Part shown: positions 8,553 through 17,949 of the stretch, piece after piece
Layout: each line of letters starts with the position of its first letter
Numbering within the stretch: the stretch's first letter is position 1
Assembly (NCBI RefSeq): GCF_016908785.1
Contig: NZ_JAFBEO010000002.1
Location: 248,001 to 312,000 of the forward strand
From: Weissella uvarum
Lineage (GTDB): Bacteria > Bacillota > Bacilli > Lactobacillales > Lactobacillaceae
Direction of reading: 5' to 3'
DNA length: 64,000 bases
Translations under genes and position numbers: made by a program
The notes under the pieces: generated by a model
What the model was told of the DNA's origin: nothing
The model's input: the letters and a program-made list of their open reading frames with translations, nothing else
The model's database searches: none

Positions 8553-9782
8553 TTATTGAAAATATTTTTGCATCATGGTTGTCCAAAGATTTGCCTTTTG
8601 AACATTATGTTGTGGATATAAAGCCACCTTGGCTTGTGAACCAGCTACAAAATCATCTTCAGCTTGATTGTTAAAGACCACGCTCGCACTGCCAATCTGA
8701 TCAGTCGTCTTCAAAGGTGCCTTTTGCTTTACATCCGGTTTTAGATTATCCACCGAAGGCGCGGCTTGATCATTCTTGTTAACAAAATAGCTATCATCAT
8801 TAGCCGTGCGAACTGCAACGCGGCCATGATTACCCTTGGCATTATCAATCTCAACTGAGCCCTTTGCTGCCACCGGCATAACCTTCGTTTGTTGCTTAAC
8901 TTGGTTCAAAACAGATAAGGTTTCAGTCCCAATCGCTGAACGCGGCAATTTATTCGTATTCAATACAACTGTAATTACTGGTTGACCATTCAAATAGCCA
9001 TGCGAGACCAAATTAGCCCCATTCCGTGGTGTCCCACCGGTTTTTAGACCATCAATGTGATATTGCTTATTACCAAGCAAAATATTCGTATTTGTTAACT
9101 TTTGCGTTGCTCCCCCATTAACACCTGGGAAGGTTCCTGTCTTCTTTTGCGTATATTGCAAAATTGATGGATAATCATTCACCAAATGCTTGGCAATAAT
9201 TGCTACATCACGACCAGAAAGTTTGTTTTCCGTCGAATTTGACATACCAGCATGCTTAAAGCTACCCATATCACCATTTTCTAAACCAGAAGCAGACATG
9301 ATATTAGGATTTTTAATGCCCCAGCTCTCCAAGAGATGATCGGCTTGTTTGTAGTAATTAGCTTGTGAACCACAAACAATATCCGCCAGTGCCATTGCAG
9401 CTGAATTAGATGATTCAATTAATGCCGCATCAAGAATTTGCGAAATCGTGTACGTTTGTCCAGCCGACATTGGCACATTTGCCACACTAGAATCACGGCT
9501 AAATTTCGCAATATCAGCTGGCACCTGGACCTGTTGATCCAAACTCAATTTATTTTCACTAATCTTTTGTTCCAACATGTAGACAACAATTAACTTCGTA
9601 ATCGAAGCAATTGGTAACCGTTTCGATCCATGATTATCCGCTAACACCTGTCCAGTATTGGCTTGAACAACCACAGCAGACTGCATTTGTGTCTTAGGCG
9701 TAATTACTGCCGCGCTAATCGCTTGCCCCGGCAATAAAGCAACCAGAAAACTTAACAACGCCACTTTGAATTTCTTTGACAT
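8553..9782 (-). CDS. dacA: D-alanyl-D-alanine carboxypeptidase (low-molecular-weight PBP)
   Basis: About 409 residues from the ATG at 9782 (MSKKFKVALL), which gives a clean signal peptide with ISAAV at its end and has GAGGG upstream. A longer start at 9827 lacks an RBS. The three penicillin-binding motifs are in order: SxxK (SITK), SxN (SSN) and KTG (KTGGT). It trims the D-Ala terminus of peptidoglycan stems outside the membrane. The C terminus (ANLWTTMMQKYFQ) may be a membrane anchor helix. Confidence 0.92.
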   Translation of the reverse strand: MSKKFKVALLSFLVALLPGQAISAAVITPKTQMQSAVVVQANTGQVLADNHGSKRLPIASITKLIVVYMLEQKISENKLSLDQQVQVPADIAKFSRDSSVANVPMSAGQTYTISQILDAALIESSNSAAMALADIVCGSQANYYKQADHLLESWGIKNPNIMSASGLENGDMGSFKHAGMSNSTENKLSGRDVAIIAKHLVNDYPSILQYTQKKTGTFPGVNGGATQKLTNTNILLGNKQYHIDGLKTGGTPRNGANLVSHGYLNGQPVITVVLNTNKLPRSAIGTETLSVLNQVKQQTKVMPVAAKGSVEIDNAKGNHGRVAVRTANDDSYFVNKNDQAAPSVDNLKPDVKQKAPLKTTDQIGSASVVFNNQAEDDFVAGSQAKVALYPQHNVQKANLWTTMMQKYFQ

Positions 9783-9874
9783 ACTTCTATTGGCCCTCTT
9801 TCTTCGCTTCCAACTGCCAAACATCATTCATGTTTGTATCAACCAAATGTATATATTCGATACTAAGCGTTATA

Positions 9875-9907
9875 TAAAAAAAAACAACCTCTAATTGAGA
9901 TTGTTTC
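9875..9907 (-). terminator. Terminator after the nitroreductase gene
   Basis: On the - strand, AACAATCTCAATTAGAGGTTGTT is followed by a T run. It lies 15 bases beyond the stop at 9922. Confidence 0.8.
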
Positions 9908-9921
9908 CGTAATCGTTAGAT

Positions 9922-10530
9922 TTAGTTAAGAGACTTGAAACGGACATCATCATCGATGTAATCTTTTGCGCCAGCAGGTTGCTCAATTGATCCGAAAACA
10001 AATTGTGCCCGTAGACGCCAGCTATCTGGAATACCATAAGCGGCCTTAATATCTTCATCAATCACTGGATTGTAGTGTTGCAAATTACCACCCAAGTTAT
10101 GCTCACGTGCAGCTAACCATAGTGCATATGATGAAATACCAATGGTCTGTTCTGACCAATCATAGAAGTTTTGTGCATAAGCTGGATTATTTTCTTCCAA
10201 CTCCTTAACTGCATCGGTATCAGTATATAGCAAAACTGTTCCGTAAGCCTTCTTAAAGCCATTCAACTTGGCTTCAGTCTTCTTAAAGGCTTCTGGATCA
10301 CCAACAACTTGACGCATGCGCTCAATAATCATATCCCAAAGAGCATCTTGTTGGTCACCAAAGGCAAATACCGCGCGAACAGTTTGACTGTTAAAAGCAC
10401 TTGGTGTTTCCTTAATGGTTTCCTTAAACAAGTCTTCCAATTGCGCATCGGTCATATCAACATCACGACCTAGGGCGTAAACAGAACGGCGGGCTTTTTG
10501 TAAATCTAAGAATGTTTTATCTTCTGACAT
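9922..10530 (-). CDS. Nitroreductase family protein (FRM2-like)
   Basis: A 202-residue FMN-dependent oxidoreductase fold. The N terminus (ARRSVYALGRDVDMTDAQLEDLFKE) and the pattern TPSAFNSQTVRAVFAFGDQ match the fatty-acid-repression-mutant type of nitroreductase. These proteins reduce small quinones or nitro compounds with NAD(P)H. The RBS AAGGAG is close to the ATG. It is monocistronic, with its own terminator. Confidence 0.88.
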   Translation of the reverse strand: MSEDKTFLDLQKARRSVYALGRDVDMTDAQLEDLFKETIKETPSAFNSQTVRAVFAFGDQQDALWDMIIERMRQVVGDPEAFKKTEAKLNGFKKAYGTVLLYTDTDAVKELEENNPAYAQNFYDWSEQTIGISSYALWLAAREHNLGGNLQHYNPVIDEDIKAAYGIPDSWRLRAQFVFGSIEQPAGAKDYIDDDVRFKSLN

Positions 10531-10623
10531 TTTAAGAACTCCTTCTTACTTTTTGTTAATAACTCGACAAACAATAGTATAGCGCATTACAAAAAGTAAG
10601 TAAAGTGCTTCGCACAAAAAATG

Positions 10624-12132
10624 TTAATTGTTGATTTGATAAATTTCCCGATAACGTTGGTTTTGCAAGTCTAGCCAATATTGCGGATTCAAAGGTTCAC
10701 CTGTGGCTGCTTCAAGCACCTCACCAGGTGTTTGAGAAGCACCATATTGCCAAATATGCTCTTTCCGCCAATCAAACAATGGCTTAATATTTCCCGCTGC
10801 CAAAGCGGCATCCACATCAAAGTCTTGATTCATCGCATGGAGGAATTGTGCCGCATACAAGTGTCCCAAGGCATAAGAAGGGAAATAACCAAAATCGCCA
10901 CTTGACCAATGAATATCTTGCAAAATACCATCAACCGCATGTTCAGGCTTTAGACCTAAGTAATCTTCATACTTTTGATTCCATAATGCTTCCAGTTGAT
11001 CGACATCGAAATCATCATTAAAAATAGCCTTTTCGATTTCATAACGAATAATAATATGGAGTGGATACGTAACTGGATCAGCTTCAATTCGAATGAGACT
11101 AGGTTGCGTCTGCATCCAGCCACGATAAAAATCATCAAAATCAATGTCATCTAAGCGTCCTTCAAAGGTTTGTTGCATCAAAGCATACTCGTGTTGCCAG
11201 AAGGCCTTCGATCCACCAATCATAATCTCATTAAAGAGTGACTGAGATTCATGTATACTCATCGAAATCTCTTTATTAAATGGTGTGTAATCCCACTTAG
11301 GGTCAACATTCTGAGCAAATAAGCCATGCCCAGCTTCATGGTAGACCCCTAATACCGCCATTTGGAAATCATTTGGATTCCAACGCGTCGTAATCCGCGC
11401 ATCATTACGATTCATATCTTGCATAAAGGGATGAATTGTATCATCAAGGCGTCCCTTATCAGGATCATAACCTAACCGTTGTACGGCTTCCCAAACATAC
11501 TTACGTTGTAAATCAATTGGAATGTCACGCTTTAAGAAATCAGTTGCTGCGGGATGCCCATTCTCAGCAATATTCTTCTGTAAATCAATAATCCCCGCTT
11601 TCACGGTATCAAATACTTGATCCAACTTAGCCACCGTTAGGCCTGGTTCAAATTGATTTAACAAAACATCATAAGGCGTTGCTTCGTCAGTCCGCCAATA
11701 AGTGATGAAACGCTTCTTAGTTTCAATGAGTTCTTTCAAGACTGGCGCAAAGACTTGATAATCATCTGCTTCACGTGCTTGCATCCAAGTATCTTGACCC
11801 TTCGAACTCAATTTATTAAACGCAGCATACTCATCAGCTGGAATTTTAGCAATTTGATCATAATCCGTTACATAACGATAAAAAAGCTTTTGCTCATCAG
11901 CAGATAATTCATCACGATGTTGCTTAAAATATTCAACTAGTGCTTGTGCTTCCTTGCCTGTCGCAGTCTCAAAGAATTGACTACTTAAATAACTATTCAA
12001 TTCTGAACGAAAATCACCCGCAGCAACTGGCATCCCGGTTAATTGATCCCAATCGGCTAAAGCCATAGCTTCTTCGAGTAATGCTTGTTCTTTCATATTC
12101 CGTCGTAAATCGGCGCCAGTATAATTTGTCAT
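10624..12132 (-). CDS. Carboxypeptidase M32 (thermostable Taq-type)
   Basis: A 502-residue cytosolic zinc metallocarboxypeptidase from the ATG at 12132 (MTNYTGADLRR), which follows AGAGGTG. A start at 12189 would extend into unlikely sequence. The zinc-binding HExxH motif is visible as YHEAGHGLF, followed by the M32 pattern HESQSLFNEI. It is full length for the family. It probably trims peptides taken up or made during proteolysis. Confidence 0.93.
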   Translation of the reverse strand: MTNYTGADLRRNMKEQALLEEAMALADWDQLTGMPVAAGDFRSELNSYLSSQFFETATGKEAQALVEYFKQHRDELSADEQKLFYRYVTDYDQIAKIPADEYAAFNKLSSKGQDTWMQAREADDYQVFAPVLKELIETKKRFITYWRTDEATPYDVLLNQFEPGLTVAKLDQVFDTVKAGIIDLQKNIAENGHPAATDFLKRDIPIDLQRKYVWEAVQRLGYDPDKGRLDDTIHPFMQDMNRNDARITTRWNPNDFQMAVLGVYHEAGHGLFAQNVDPKWDYTPFNKEISMSIHESQSLFNEIMIGGSKAFWQHEYALMQQTFEGRLDDIDFDDFYRGWMQTQPSLIRIEADPVTYPLHIIIRYEIEKAIFNDDFDVDQLEALWNQKYEDYLGLKPEHAVDGILQDIHWSSGDFGYFPSYALGHLYAAQFLHAMNQDFDVDAALAAGNIKPLFDWRKEHIWQYGASQTPGEVLEAATGEPLNPQYWLDLQNQRYREIYQINN

Positions 12133-12207
12133 CACACACCTCTTCTCATCATTCTCTAATATTTTATACCATTCTAGCAAAAAAAGCACATTTCTGTGCT
12201 TAATTGT

Positions 12208-13578
12208 TTAGTGTTTCATATAGTAATGGGTAAAAATTCCAAATCCAATTGTCCATAAAATTCCGCCGATGGCCGCAATTTGATCCGTTGGGGTCAAGAA
12301 TAACATCACAAAGATAAATCCAAAGAACGCAATCGTTGCAGGACTCGTAAAGCGATAACCTGGCATTTTAAAGCCATCTGGCATAAAGTCGTCACTCTTC
12401 CGATAACGCCGATGCGCAATCATAATCATGGTATAAATAACCAAGGTAATTGCTGCCGTTGCCGAAGCAAAAAAGTTAAAGGCTGATGACAAGACCGGAA
12501 TAAAGTTAACCAAAGGCGTAATACAAATTAATGCTGCTGAGAACATAATAGCGCGCGCCGGAATTGCGGTCTTTGAAAGTTTTGAAAAATAACGTTCAAT
12601 CCGACCATCATGTTCCTTAGAAAGCGCAAAAATATCTCGACCAGCTGAGTATAGAAGTGTATTTAAGGCTGACAATGCCGCCGTCAATACGACAAAATTC
12701 ATAATAGCAGCCGCCCCATGTAGTCCCACCAATTGAAAGACCATCACGAATGGGCTTTCACTCTTAGGCAAATACCGCCAAGAACAAATGGCCATAATTA
12801 CAGAAAGTGATCCAACATAGAAAAGTAAAATCCGCAACAAGACAGAATTAATAACTTTCGGAATCACGACTCGTGGATTCATGGTTTCAGCGGACATCAA
12901 GCCCACAAACTCAATTCCCACGAATGAAAAGAAGACCATCGGAAAGGCTTTCAAAAAATTCCCGCTTCCATTAGGAAAAAACTGGAAGCCATCCGTAATG
13001 TTATGGATACCCACAACACCGCCATGGGCCCCTGGTGTTTTAAAACCAGTTATCATCATGAAAAGTCCAATAAAAATAACGACTAAAATCGCAATAATTT
13101 TAATCGAGGCAAACCAAAATTCTGTTTCACCAAAAAAGCGCACAGCCGTTAAGTTTAACAAAATGAGAATGGCCATGATGGCTAATTCAATTTCCCAGGC
13201 TGCGATATGTGGCAACCAATATTGAATATATTGGGCAATTGCCGTTAATTCCGCCATCGCCGGTAAAATCAAAGTAATCCAATAGGACCAGCCCACGAAA
13301 TAACCGCTTTCTCGATTAATATATTTCGATACCACACTCACAAATGAACTGGAATCCGGATCAACATATAACATTTCTCCAATCGCACGCATCATGAAGA
13401 ACAAGAATAATCCTGTAATCATATAAATGAATAATACCGAAGGACCAGTTAAGTTAATTGTATCACCAGCCCCTAAAAATAGACCGGTTCCAATCGTTCC
13501 CCCAATTGCCATCATCTGGACGTGTCTTTGAGATAACCCCCGTGATAGTTCCTGTGTGGAGTTGTCTTCATTTGCCAT
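12208..13578 (-). CDS. APC-family amino acid permease (AlaP/CycA-like)
   Basis: A 456-residue transporter with 12 predicted helices. The N-terminal signature RHVQMMAIGGTIGTGLFLGAG is typical of the amino-acid transporter subfamily of APC permeases, as are ELSRGLSQRH before it and SAGRDIFALSKEHDG in the middle. It probably imports a neutral amino acid (alanine, serine or glycine) by proton symport; specificity is not resolved. Confidence 0.92.
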   Translation of the reverse strand: MANEDNSTQELSRGLSQRHVQMMAIGGTIGTGLFLGAGDTINLTGPSVLFIYMITGLFLFFMMRAIGEMLYVDPDSSSFVSVVSKYINRESGYFVGWSYWITLILPAMAELTAIAQYIQYWLPHIAAWEIELAIMAILILLNLTAVRFFGETEFWFASIKIIAILVVIFIGLFMMITGFKTPGAHGGVVGIHNITDGFQFFPNGSGNFLKAFPMVFFSFVGIEFVGLMSAETMNPRVVIPKVINSVLLRILLFYVGSLSVIMAICSWRYLPKSESPFVMVFQLVGLHGAAAIMNFVVLTAALSALNTLLYSAGRDIFALSKEHDGRIERYFSKLSKTAIPARAIMFSAALICITPLVNFIPVLSSAFNFFASATAAITLVIYTMIMIAHRRYRKSDDFMPDGFKMPGYRFTSPATIAFFGFIFVMLFLTPTDQIAAIGGILWTIGFGIFTHYYMKH

Positions 13579-13693
13579 ATAACTTGCCTCATCTCTTAAT
13601 TGATGTTGTCCATCATAGCATATAGTTGTATAAAATTACAACATTAAATGCGTTTTATGCATATTTATGTTTAAAATTCATGAATTTGTGTAT

Positions 13694-13728
13694 AAAAAAA
13701 GAGAAATGCAAGAAATGCAAATCTCTAT
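13694..13728 (-). terminator. Terminator after the GlsB-like gene
   Basis: On the - strand, AGAGATTTGCATTTC...TGCATTTCTCTTTTTTT forms a hairpin with T tract directly after the stop at 13735. Confidence 0.7.
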
Positions 13729-13734
13729 TCATAA

Positions 13735-13986
13735 TTAGTTCTTAATCTTTGATACAAGCCATGATACAACGATCACAACGATGAAGGCACCAATGATTGA
13801 AGGGAAGATTGCCATTCCAGCAACGTGTGGTCCCCATGAACCAAGCAATTTCTCACCTGCCCATGATCCTACCAAACCAGCTAAGATGTTAGCAATCCAT
13901 CCCATTGATTGACCCTTACTTGAAAGGGCTCCACCAATCATTCCGATGATACCACCAATAATCAAAACCCAAATAAAATGTAACAT
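13735..13986 (-). CDS. GlsB/YeaQ/YmgE family stress-response membrane protein
   Basis: An 83-residue membrane protein from the ATG at 13986, which follows AGGAGG by 7 bases. The upstream ATG at 14004 sits before that RBS. It has three hydrophobic helices with glycine-rich repeats (GGIIGMIGGALSSKG, GWIANILAGLVGSWAG), the hallmark of transglycosylase-associated/GlsB proteins. It lies 44 bases downstream of a csbD gene, probably a general-stress operon. Confidence 0.88.
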   Translation of the reverse strand: MLHFIWVLIIGGIIGMIGGALSSKGQSMGWIANILAGLVGSWAGEKLLGSWGPHVAGMAIFPSIIGAFIVVIVVSWLVSKIKN

Positions 13987-14030
13987 ATCAAATCCTCCTA
14001 GCAACTAAACTATCTTAGTTGTTAACCTGC

Positions 14031-14288
14031 TTACTTAACGTCGTCTGACTTTTCAGCAGCCTTTTCCTTAACTGAATCAACAGTATCTGAAGCCTTGTCA
14101 GCTAGATCACCAGCAACATCTGAAGCCTTATCCTTGGCATCACCAAATGCTTGCTTAGCCTTACCCATCAAACCTTCAGCCTTACCTTCAGCTTCAACCT
14201 TCTTATCACCAGTTACGTTACCGGCAACTTCCTTGGCCTTACCTGTAACTTGATCTCCTGCACCTTTTACTTGATCCATTAAACTCAT
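14031..14288 (-). CDS. csbD: CsbD family stress protein
   Basis: An 85-residue, highly charged Ala/Lys/Asp-rich helical protein. The N terminus DQVKGAGDQVTGKAKEVAG is the CsbD consensus, and the tail holds LEA-like repeats (AKDKASDVAGDLADKASDTV). Function is unknown; family members rise in general stress. It is probably co-transcribed with the GlsB-like gene. Confidence 0.92.
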   Translation of the reverse strand: MSLMDQVKGAGDQVTGKAKEVAGNVTGDKKVEAEGKAEGLMGKAKQAFGDAKDKASDVAGDLADKASDTVDSVKEKAAEKSDDVK

Positions 14289-14483
14289 AATGTAATCCTC
14301 CGTTTCATTTAATGATTATAGTATACAGATAAACATCAAAAAAAGAAAGCGTTTTGATTAAAAATATTTCATAATTGTGACATTTTACAAAAATATGACT
14401 TTGAAATTTAATAAAAGTTTTTTTGTTTACCGGACGTGATAAATTCAATAAAACTTTACCAAACCCTAAAACCAACTTGTCTT

Positions 14484-15437
14484 TTAGATTTGTTCATTCT
14501 TCAAAATCAATTTACCAACCGCATGATGATTAGCACTTTTCTCTTGAGCAGCACGTACACCGTCAGCATTCATTGGATAAGTGCTATCAATCACGACCTG
14601 CAGAGCCTTTTGCTCAACTAATTGCGCTAATTGTTTTAGCTCGCTACCGTCTGGATGCATCTGATAAGCCACGGCTTGCGGGTGTCCTTGTTGTTGTCGC
14701 TCAGTTGGCCGGCCAACCACCGTTGCCAATTTACCAGTTGTTTTTAGAATGTATAACCCCTCATCAACATGATCAATCGTATCCAAAACTGCATCATAAT
14801 CAGCGAGTTCTTCTGTTAAGAATTGATGATGATAATCAATCACCTCATCAGCCCCCAAATCAAGCAACAAATCAGCATTCCGCGCACTTGCTGTCGTGGC
14901 GACATAGGCTCCACGTGCCTTCGCAATTTGGATGGCCATGCTTCCAACACCACCTGCTCCAGCTTGGACCAAAACGTGCTCACCAGATTGAACATTTAAT
15001 TGATCGACAATGCCTTGCCAAGCGGTTAACCCGGCCAAAGGCAATCCTGCTGCCGCTTCAAATGATAATTCGGTTGGCTTTAACGCAAGCTTATCAGCCT
15101 TCACCGCTGCATACTCAGCATATCCACCATGTTGTCCAGTTGGATCAATGTCTAGTCGTGCCATAACCGCTTGGCCAACTTGATAATCAGACACTCGTTC
15201 ACCAACTGCGACAATCTCACCAGCAACATCCCCGCCTAAAATCGCCGGGAACTGAAATGGCATTTGTTCTTGCATTTGACCATTTCGTAATTTTAAATCG
15301 ATGGGATTCACGCTAGCCACAAAAACATGAATCAAGACTTCATCTGCGCCAAGCTCTGGTACTGGGACTTGAGCGTCCTTTAATTCATCCACTGAGCCGT
15401 ATGCGTTAATCACGACCGCATGCATATTTTCTGACAT
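14484..15437 (-). CDS. Zinc-independent MDR oxidoreductase (quinone oxidoreductase-like)
   Basis: A 317-residue medium-chain dehydrogenase. The N-terminal GroES-like half has NPIDLKLRNGQ and LGGDVAGEIVAVG. The NADPH-binding Rossmann motif GAGGVGSMAIQIAKARGA is at about residues 152-169. No catalytic zinc ligands are evident, which places it with quinone oxidoreductases rather than alcohol dehydrogenases. Reduction of quinones or enones is likely. Confidence 0.9.
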   Translation of the reverse strand: MSENMHAVVINAYGSVDELKDAQVPVPELGADEVLIHVFVASVNPIDLKLRNGQMQEQMPFQFPAILGGDVAGEIVAVGERVSDYQVGQAVMARLDIDPTGQHGGYAEYAAVKADKLALKPTELSFEAAAGLPLAGLTAWQGIVDQLNVQSGEHVLVQAGAGGVGSMAIQIAKARGAYVATTASARNADLLLDLGADEVIDYHHQFLTEELADYDAVLDTIDHVDEGLYILKTTGKLATVVGRPTERQQQGHPQAVAYQMHPDGSELKQLAQLVEQKALQVVIDSTYPMNADGVRAAQEKSANHHAVGKLILKNEQI

Positions 15438-15586
15438 ATTCTAACTTCCTCCACAATGATTGATATTGCGTCTAGTCTAGTTCTAAAACTAAGAAAACGC
15501 AACCATTGCTATCATTTCAAACCATTAAGCTAGCCCGTGATTAAAGATTAACACCCACTCAATTGATTTAACATTCATTTTTGCAT

Positions 15587-15617
15587 AAAAAAAGGCAGCC
15601 ATAATGCCTGCCTTTTC
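15587..15617 (-). terminator. Terminator after the SDR gene
   Basis: On the - strand, AAAAGGCAG pairs with CTGCCTTTT and a T run follows, 23 bases past the stop. Confidence 0.88.
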
Positions 15618-15639
15618 ATTAATATCAATTGTATGTTGC

Positions 15640-16395
15640 TTATTGAGCAGTGTAACCACCGTCGACCACAAATTCTGATCCAGTAGCAAACTTTGACTCG
15701 TCAGATGCCAAGAAGACAGCCATGTAAGCAATGTCATCTGGATCTCCCAAGTGACCCATTGGAGTCTTGTTACGGTCTGACATAGCAGTTTCCATTGGTG
15801 TACCCTTAACCATTGGAGTAGCAATGTATCCTGGGTGCACTGTGTTAACACGAACATTGTAGTCTTGCTTAGCTGTGTACAAAGCAGCTGACTTAGAAAG
15901 CAAACGAACAGCTCCCTTAGTTGCGTTGTAAGCAGCAAGACGTGGGTCACCAACAAATCCTTCGATTGATGACATGTTAATGATTGAAGCACCCTTTTCT
16001 GAGTTCTTCATACGTTGTACACCAAGACGTGTTCCGAAGAATACACTGTCCAAGTTAATGGCAATTGTCTTGTGCCAGTCTTCAGTACTTGTGTGCTCAA
16101 TGTCACCACCAAGACCGATACCTGCGTTGTTAACCAAAGTGGTTACAGGACCAAACTTCTTTTCAGTTTCATCAAAGACTTCTGTCCAACGATCTTCGTC
16201 AGCAACGTCTTGTTGAATGAAGGCGATTTGATCAGGTGAACCAATTTCTGAAGCAGCCTTTTCACCAACTTCAGTCTTACGTCCAGTAATGACAACCTTT
16301 GCACCTTCTTCAACGAACTTTTCGGCAATGGCATAACCAATACCCATAGTTCCACCAGTAACAATTGCTACTTTACCATCTAAACGATTTGACAT
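15640..16395 (-). CDS. R-specific alcohol dehydrogenase (SDR family)
   Basis: A 251-residue short-chain dehydrogenase that closely follows the Lactobacillus brevis RADH pattern. It has VTGGTMGIGYAIA for cofactor binding, NNAG, the catalytic Ser in NMSSIEGFVGDP, YNATK for Tyr/Lys, and the C-terminal VVDGGYTAQ that binds Mg2+ in RADH. It should reduce ketones to (R)-alcohols with NADPH or NADH. The ATG at 16395 follows AAGGAG by 7 bases; an in-frame TTG two codons earlier is less likely. Confidence 0.93.
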   Translation of the reverse strand: MSNRLDGKVAIVTGGTMGIGYAIAEKFVEEGAKVVITGRKTEVGEKAASEIGSPDQIAFIQQDVADEDRWTEVFDETEKKFGPVTTLVNNAGIGLGGDIEHTSTEDWHKTIAINLDSVFFGTRLGVQRMKNSEKGASIINMSSIEGFVGDPRLAAYNATKGAVRLLSKSAALYTAKQDYNVRVNTVHPGYIATPMVKGTPMETAMSDRNKTPMGHLGDPDDIAYMAVFLASDESKFATGSEFVVDGGYTAQ

Positions 16396-16472
16396 AATCA
16401 ATCTCCTTCTTTTCTACTTAGGTGTAACCCTTTACATGAACCATTGTATCGCATTTGCTACTTATTGTATAG

Positions 16473-16504
16473 AAAAAAAGTAACCAAATTCTTGGTCACT
16501 TTTA
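16473..16504 (-). terminator. Terminator after the 16511 gene
   Basis: On the - strand, AAAAGTGACCAAG...TTGGTTACTTTTTTT. It resembles the terminators ending several genes of the accessory and prophage cassettes. Confidence 0.85.
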
Positions 16505-16510
16505 ATCTTT

Positions 16511-16783
16511 TTAATGATTGTCTTGCAATGATTCAACGTACTCTTCAAACTTCTTTTCATCTTCTTGAGCTTGCTTTTCATCGAACTTACCATACTTGCC
16601 AATTTCAGACATGATGTGCTTAATTTCATGAAGGGCCTTGTGCTCTTCAACCCATTCCTTGACAGAATGAGACTTTGGATCCATCTTTAATCCACCAAGG
16701 TCGGCAACGTTATCATCCAACTTCTTTAAAGTGTCCGCAATGTTTTCAATAATCTTTTCTTGGTTTTCTGTGTAATCTGCCAT
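16511..16783 (-). CDS. Small charged helical protein, diverged third paralogue
   Basis: A 90-residue soluble protein, very rich in Glu/Lys, from the ATG at 16783 after CGGAGA. It shares the pattern ...ADTLKKLDD...VKEWVEEHKALHEIKHIM...KFD with the two genes at 16878 and 17222, so it is a diverged member of the same tandem family. I know no function. The three together look like abundant stress-type helical proteins, which is inference only. Confidence 0.8.
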   Translation of the reverse strand: MADYTENQEKIIENIADTLKKLDDNVADLGGLKMDPKSHSVKEWVEEHKALHEIKHIMSEIGKYGKFDEKQAQEDEKKFEEYVESLQDNH

Positions 16784-16877
16784 GTTAAAAATCTCCGTCC
16801 ATTCAAATAAAAATTGTGTTTCAATTATGATTGCAAACAACATGGCCGAGACCATGTTGCGAAAATATAAAACCTAA

Positions 16878-17162
16878 TTATAGTGGCTTAGCTAACTTTT
16901 CTTGGGCTTCCAAAGCGAACTTTTCAAGTTCCTTATGTTCGGCTTCAAGCTTCTTAAGGTCAAAGTCCTTAATCAAACCAGCTGCTGCCAATTCCTTTTT
17001 AATGTCCAAAAGAGCCTTGTGCTCGATAACCCAGCGCTTGATTACTTCAGCCTTGGCCCCGGCCTTAACAGCCCCAACCTTTGCTTCGTCTTCATCCAAC
17101 TTCTTTGTGATTGCGGCGATACTTGCCAATACCTTTGCTTGGTCTTGTGTTGGTTCTACCAT
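16878..17162 (-). CDS. Small charged helical protein, tandem paralogue
   Basis: A 94-residue Ala/Lys/Glu-rich helical protein (MVEPTQDQAKVLASIAAITK...). It is nearly identical to the neighbour at 17222 (differences at a few positions such as VGAVKAG versus IGAVTAG), including the upstream 25 bases with CGGAGGATTGAACT before the start. This is a recent duplication. No recognised domain. Confidence 0.85.
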   Translation of the reverse strand: MVEPTQDQAKVLASIAAITKKLDEDEAKVGAVKAGAKAEVIKRWVIEHKALLDIKKELAAAGLIKDFDLKKLEAEHKELEKFALEAQEKLAKPL

Positions 17163-17221
17163 AGTTCAATCCTCCGTTTGGTTGAAATTTAAAGTTAGTC
17201 AATAAAACTTTATGCGTTAAA

Positions 17222-17500
17222 TTACTTAGCTAGCTTCTCTTGAGCTTCCAAAGCAAACTTTTCAAGTTCCTTATGCTCAGCTTCAAGCTTCTTAAGGTCA
17301 AAGTCCTTAATCAAACCAGCTGCTACCAATTCCTTTTTGATGTCCAAAAGAGCCTTGTGTTCAATAACCCAACGCTTGATTACTTCAGCCTTAGCCCCGG
17401 CCGTTACTGCACCGATCTTAGCTTCGTCCTCATCCAACTTCTTTGTGATTGCGGCGATACTTGCCAATACCTTTGCTTGGTCTTGTGTTGGTTCTACCAT
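17222..17500 (-). CDS. Small charged helical protein, tandem paralogue
   Basis: A 92-residue near-copy of the 16878 gene that ends two residues earlier (AQEKLAK). It shares the same RBS and upstream sequence. It is the promoter-proximal member of the three-gene tandem. Function unknown. Confidence 0.85.
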   Translation of the reverse strand: MVEPTQDQAKVLASIAAITKKLDEDEAKIGAVTAGAKAEVIKRWVIEHKALLDIKKELVAAGLIKDFDLKKLEAEHKELEKFALEAQEKLAK

Positions 17501-17949
17501 AGTTCAATCCTCCGTTTGGTTGCGATGTACGTAACATTAAGATTAATATGCAACACATATCAAATATGATTTATTTAATTTATGTTACAAACAAAGTGTA
17601 TCATGTTACAAATACATTGCAAGCATTAGGTTTTTTTCATTTATTTTTATTAACAAGCTATAAACCACCGCTTTCATCAGGCTTAAAACGTTTGACCTAT
17701 CCTTTTCATTTCACAAACTTGCATTTAACAAAATCGCTTTATCATCGCATTTGAAAGAGTTTTCTAAGATTTTGGATTTTCTTTGATTTTTATATCTTTA
17801 TTGTTGTTTTAAGATTGATATACACAAAAGGGGCCCCAGTTTTGGTGCCCCCCTTTTCTATTTTTAATGCTGTGTATGTCGATTTTTGTGCATTTATCAC
17901 GCGTTTATATATATGCATTCACATACACTTATTATTTAAACTTGCTTGC
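17501..17949. other. 449-bp intergenic region with one terminator
   Basis: Contains the promoter region of the tandem paralogues (AT-rich) and a strong hairpin at 17827-17858 (AAAAGGGGCCCCAG...GGTGCCCCCCTTTT) with A and T tracts on both sides, likely the terminator of the 17950 gene. I see no gene here. Confidence 0.7.

Larger units (their letters stand above)
16878..17524 (-). repeat. Tandem gene duplication, two units of about 300 bp
   Basis: Units at about 16878-17186 and 17222-17524 are nearly identical in coding and RBS sequence. They diverge in the short spacer between them. Confidence 0.85.

Noticed and set aside
14573-15166. A 197-codon + strand frame opposite the oxidoreductase gene
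   Set aside because: Shadow of a well-supported MDR enzyme; His/Gln/Leu-rich translation without RBS.
15525-15992. A 155-codon leftward frame at the end of the SDR gene
   Set aside because: Overlaps the well-supported alcohol dehydrogenase in another frame, with Leu/Gln/Thr-rich shadow translation, and crosses its terminator.
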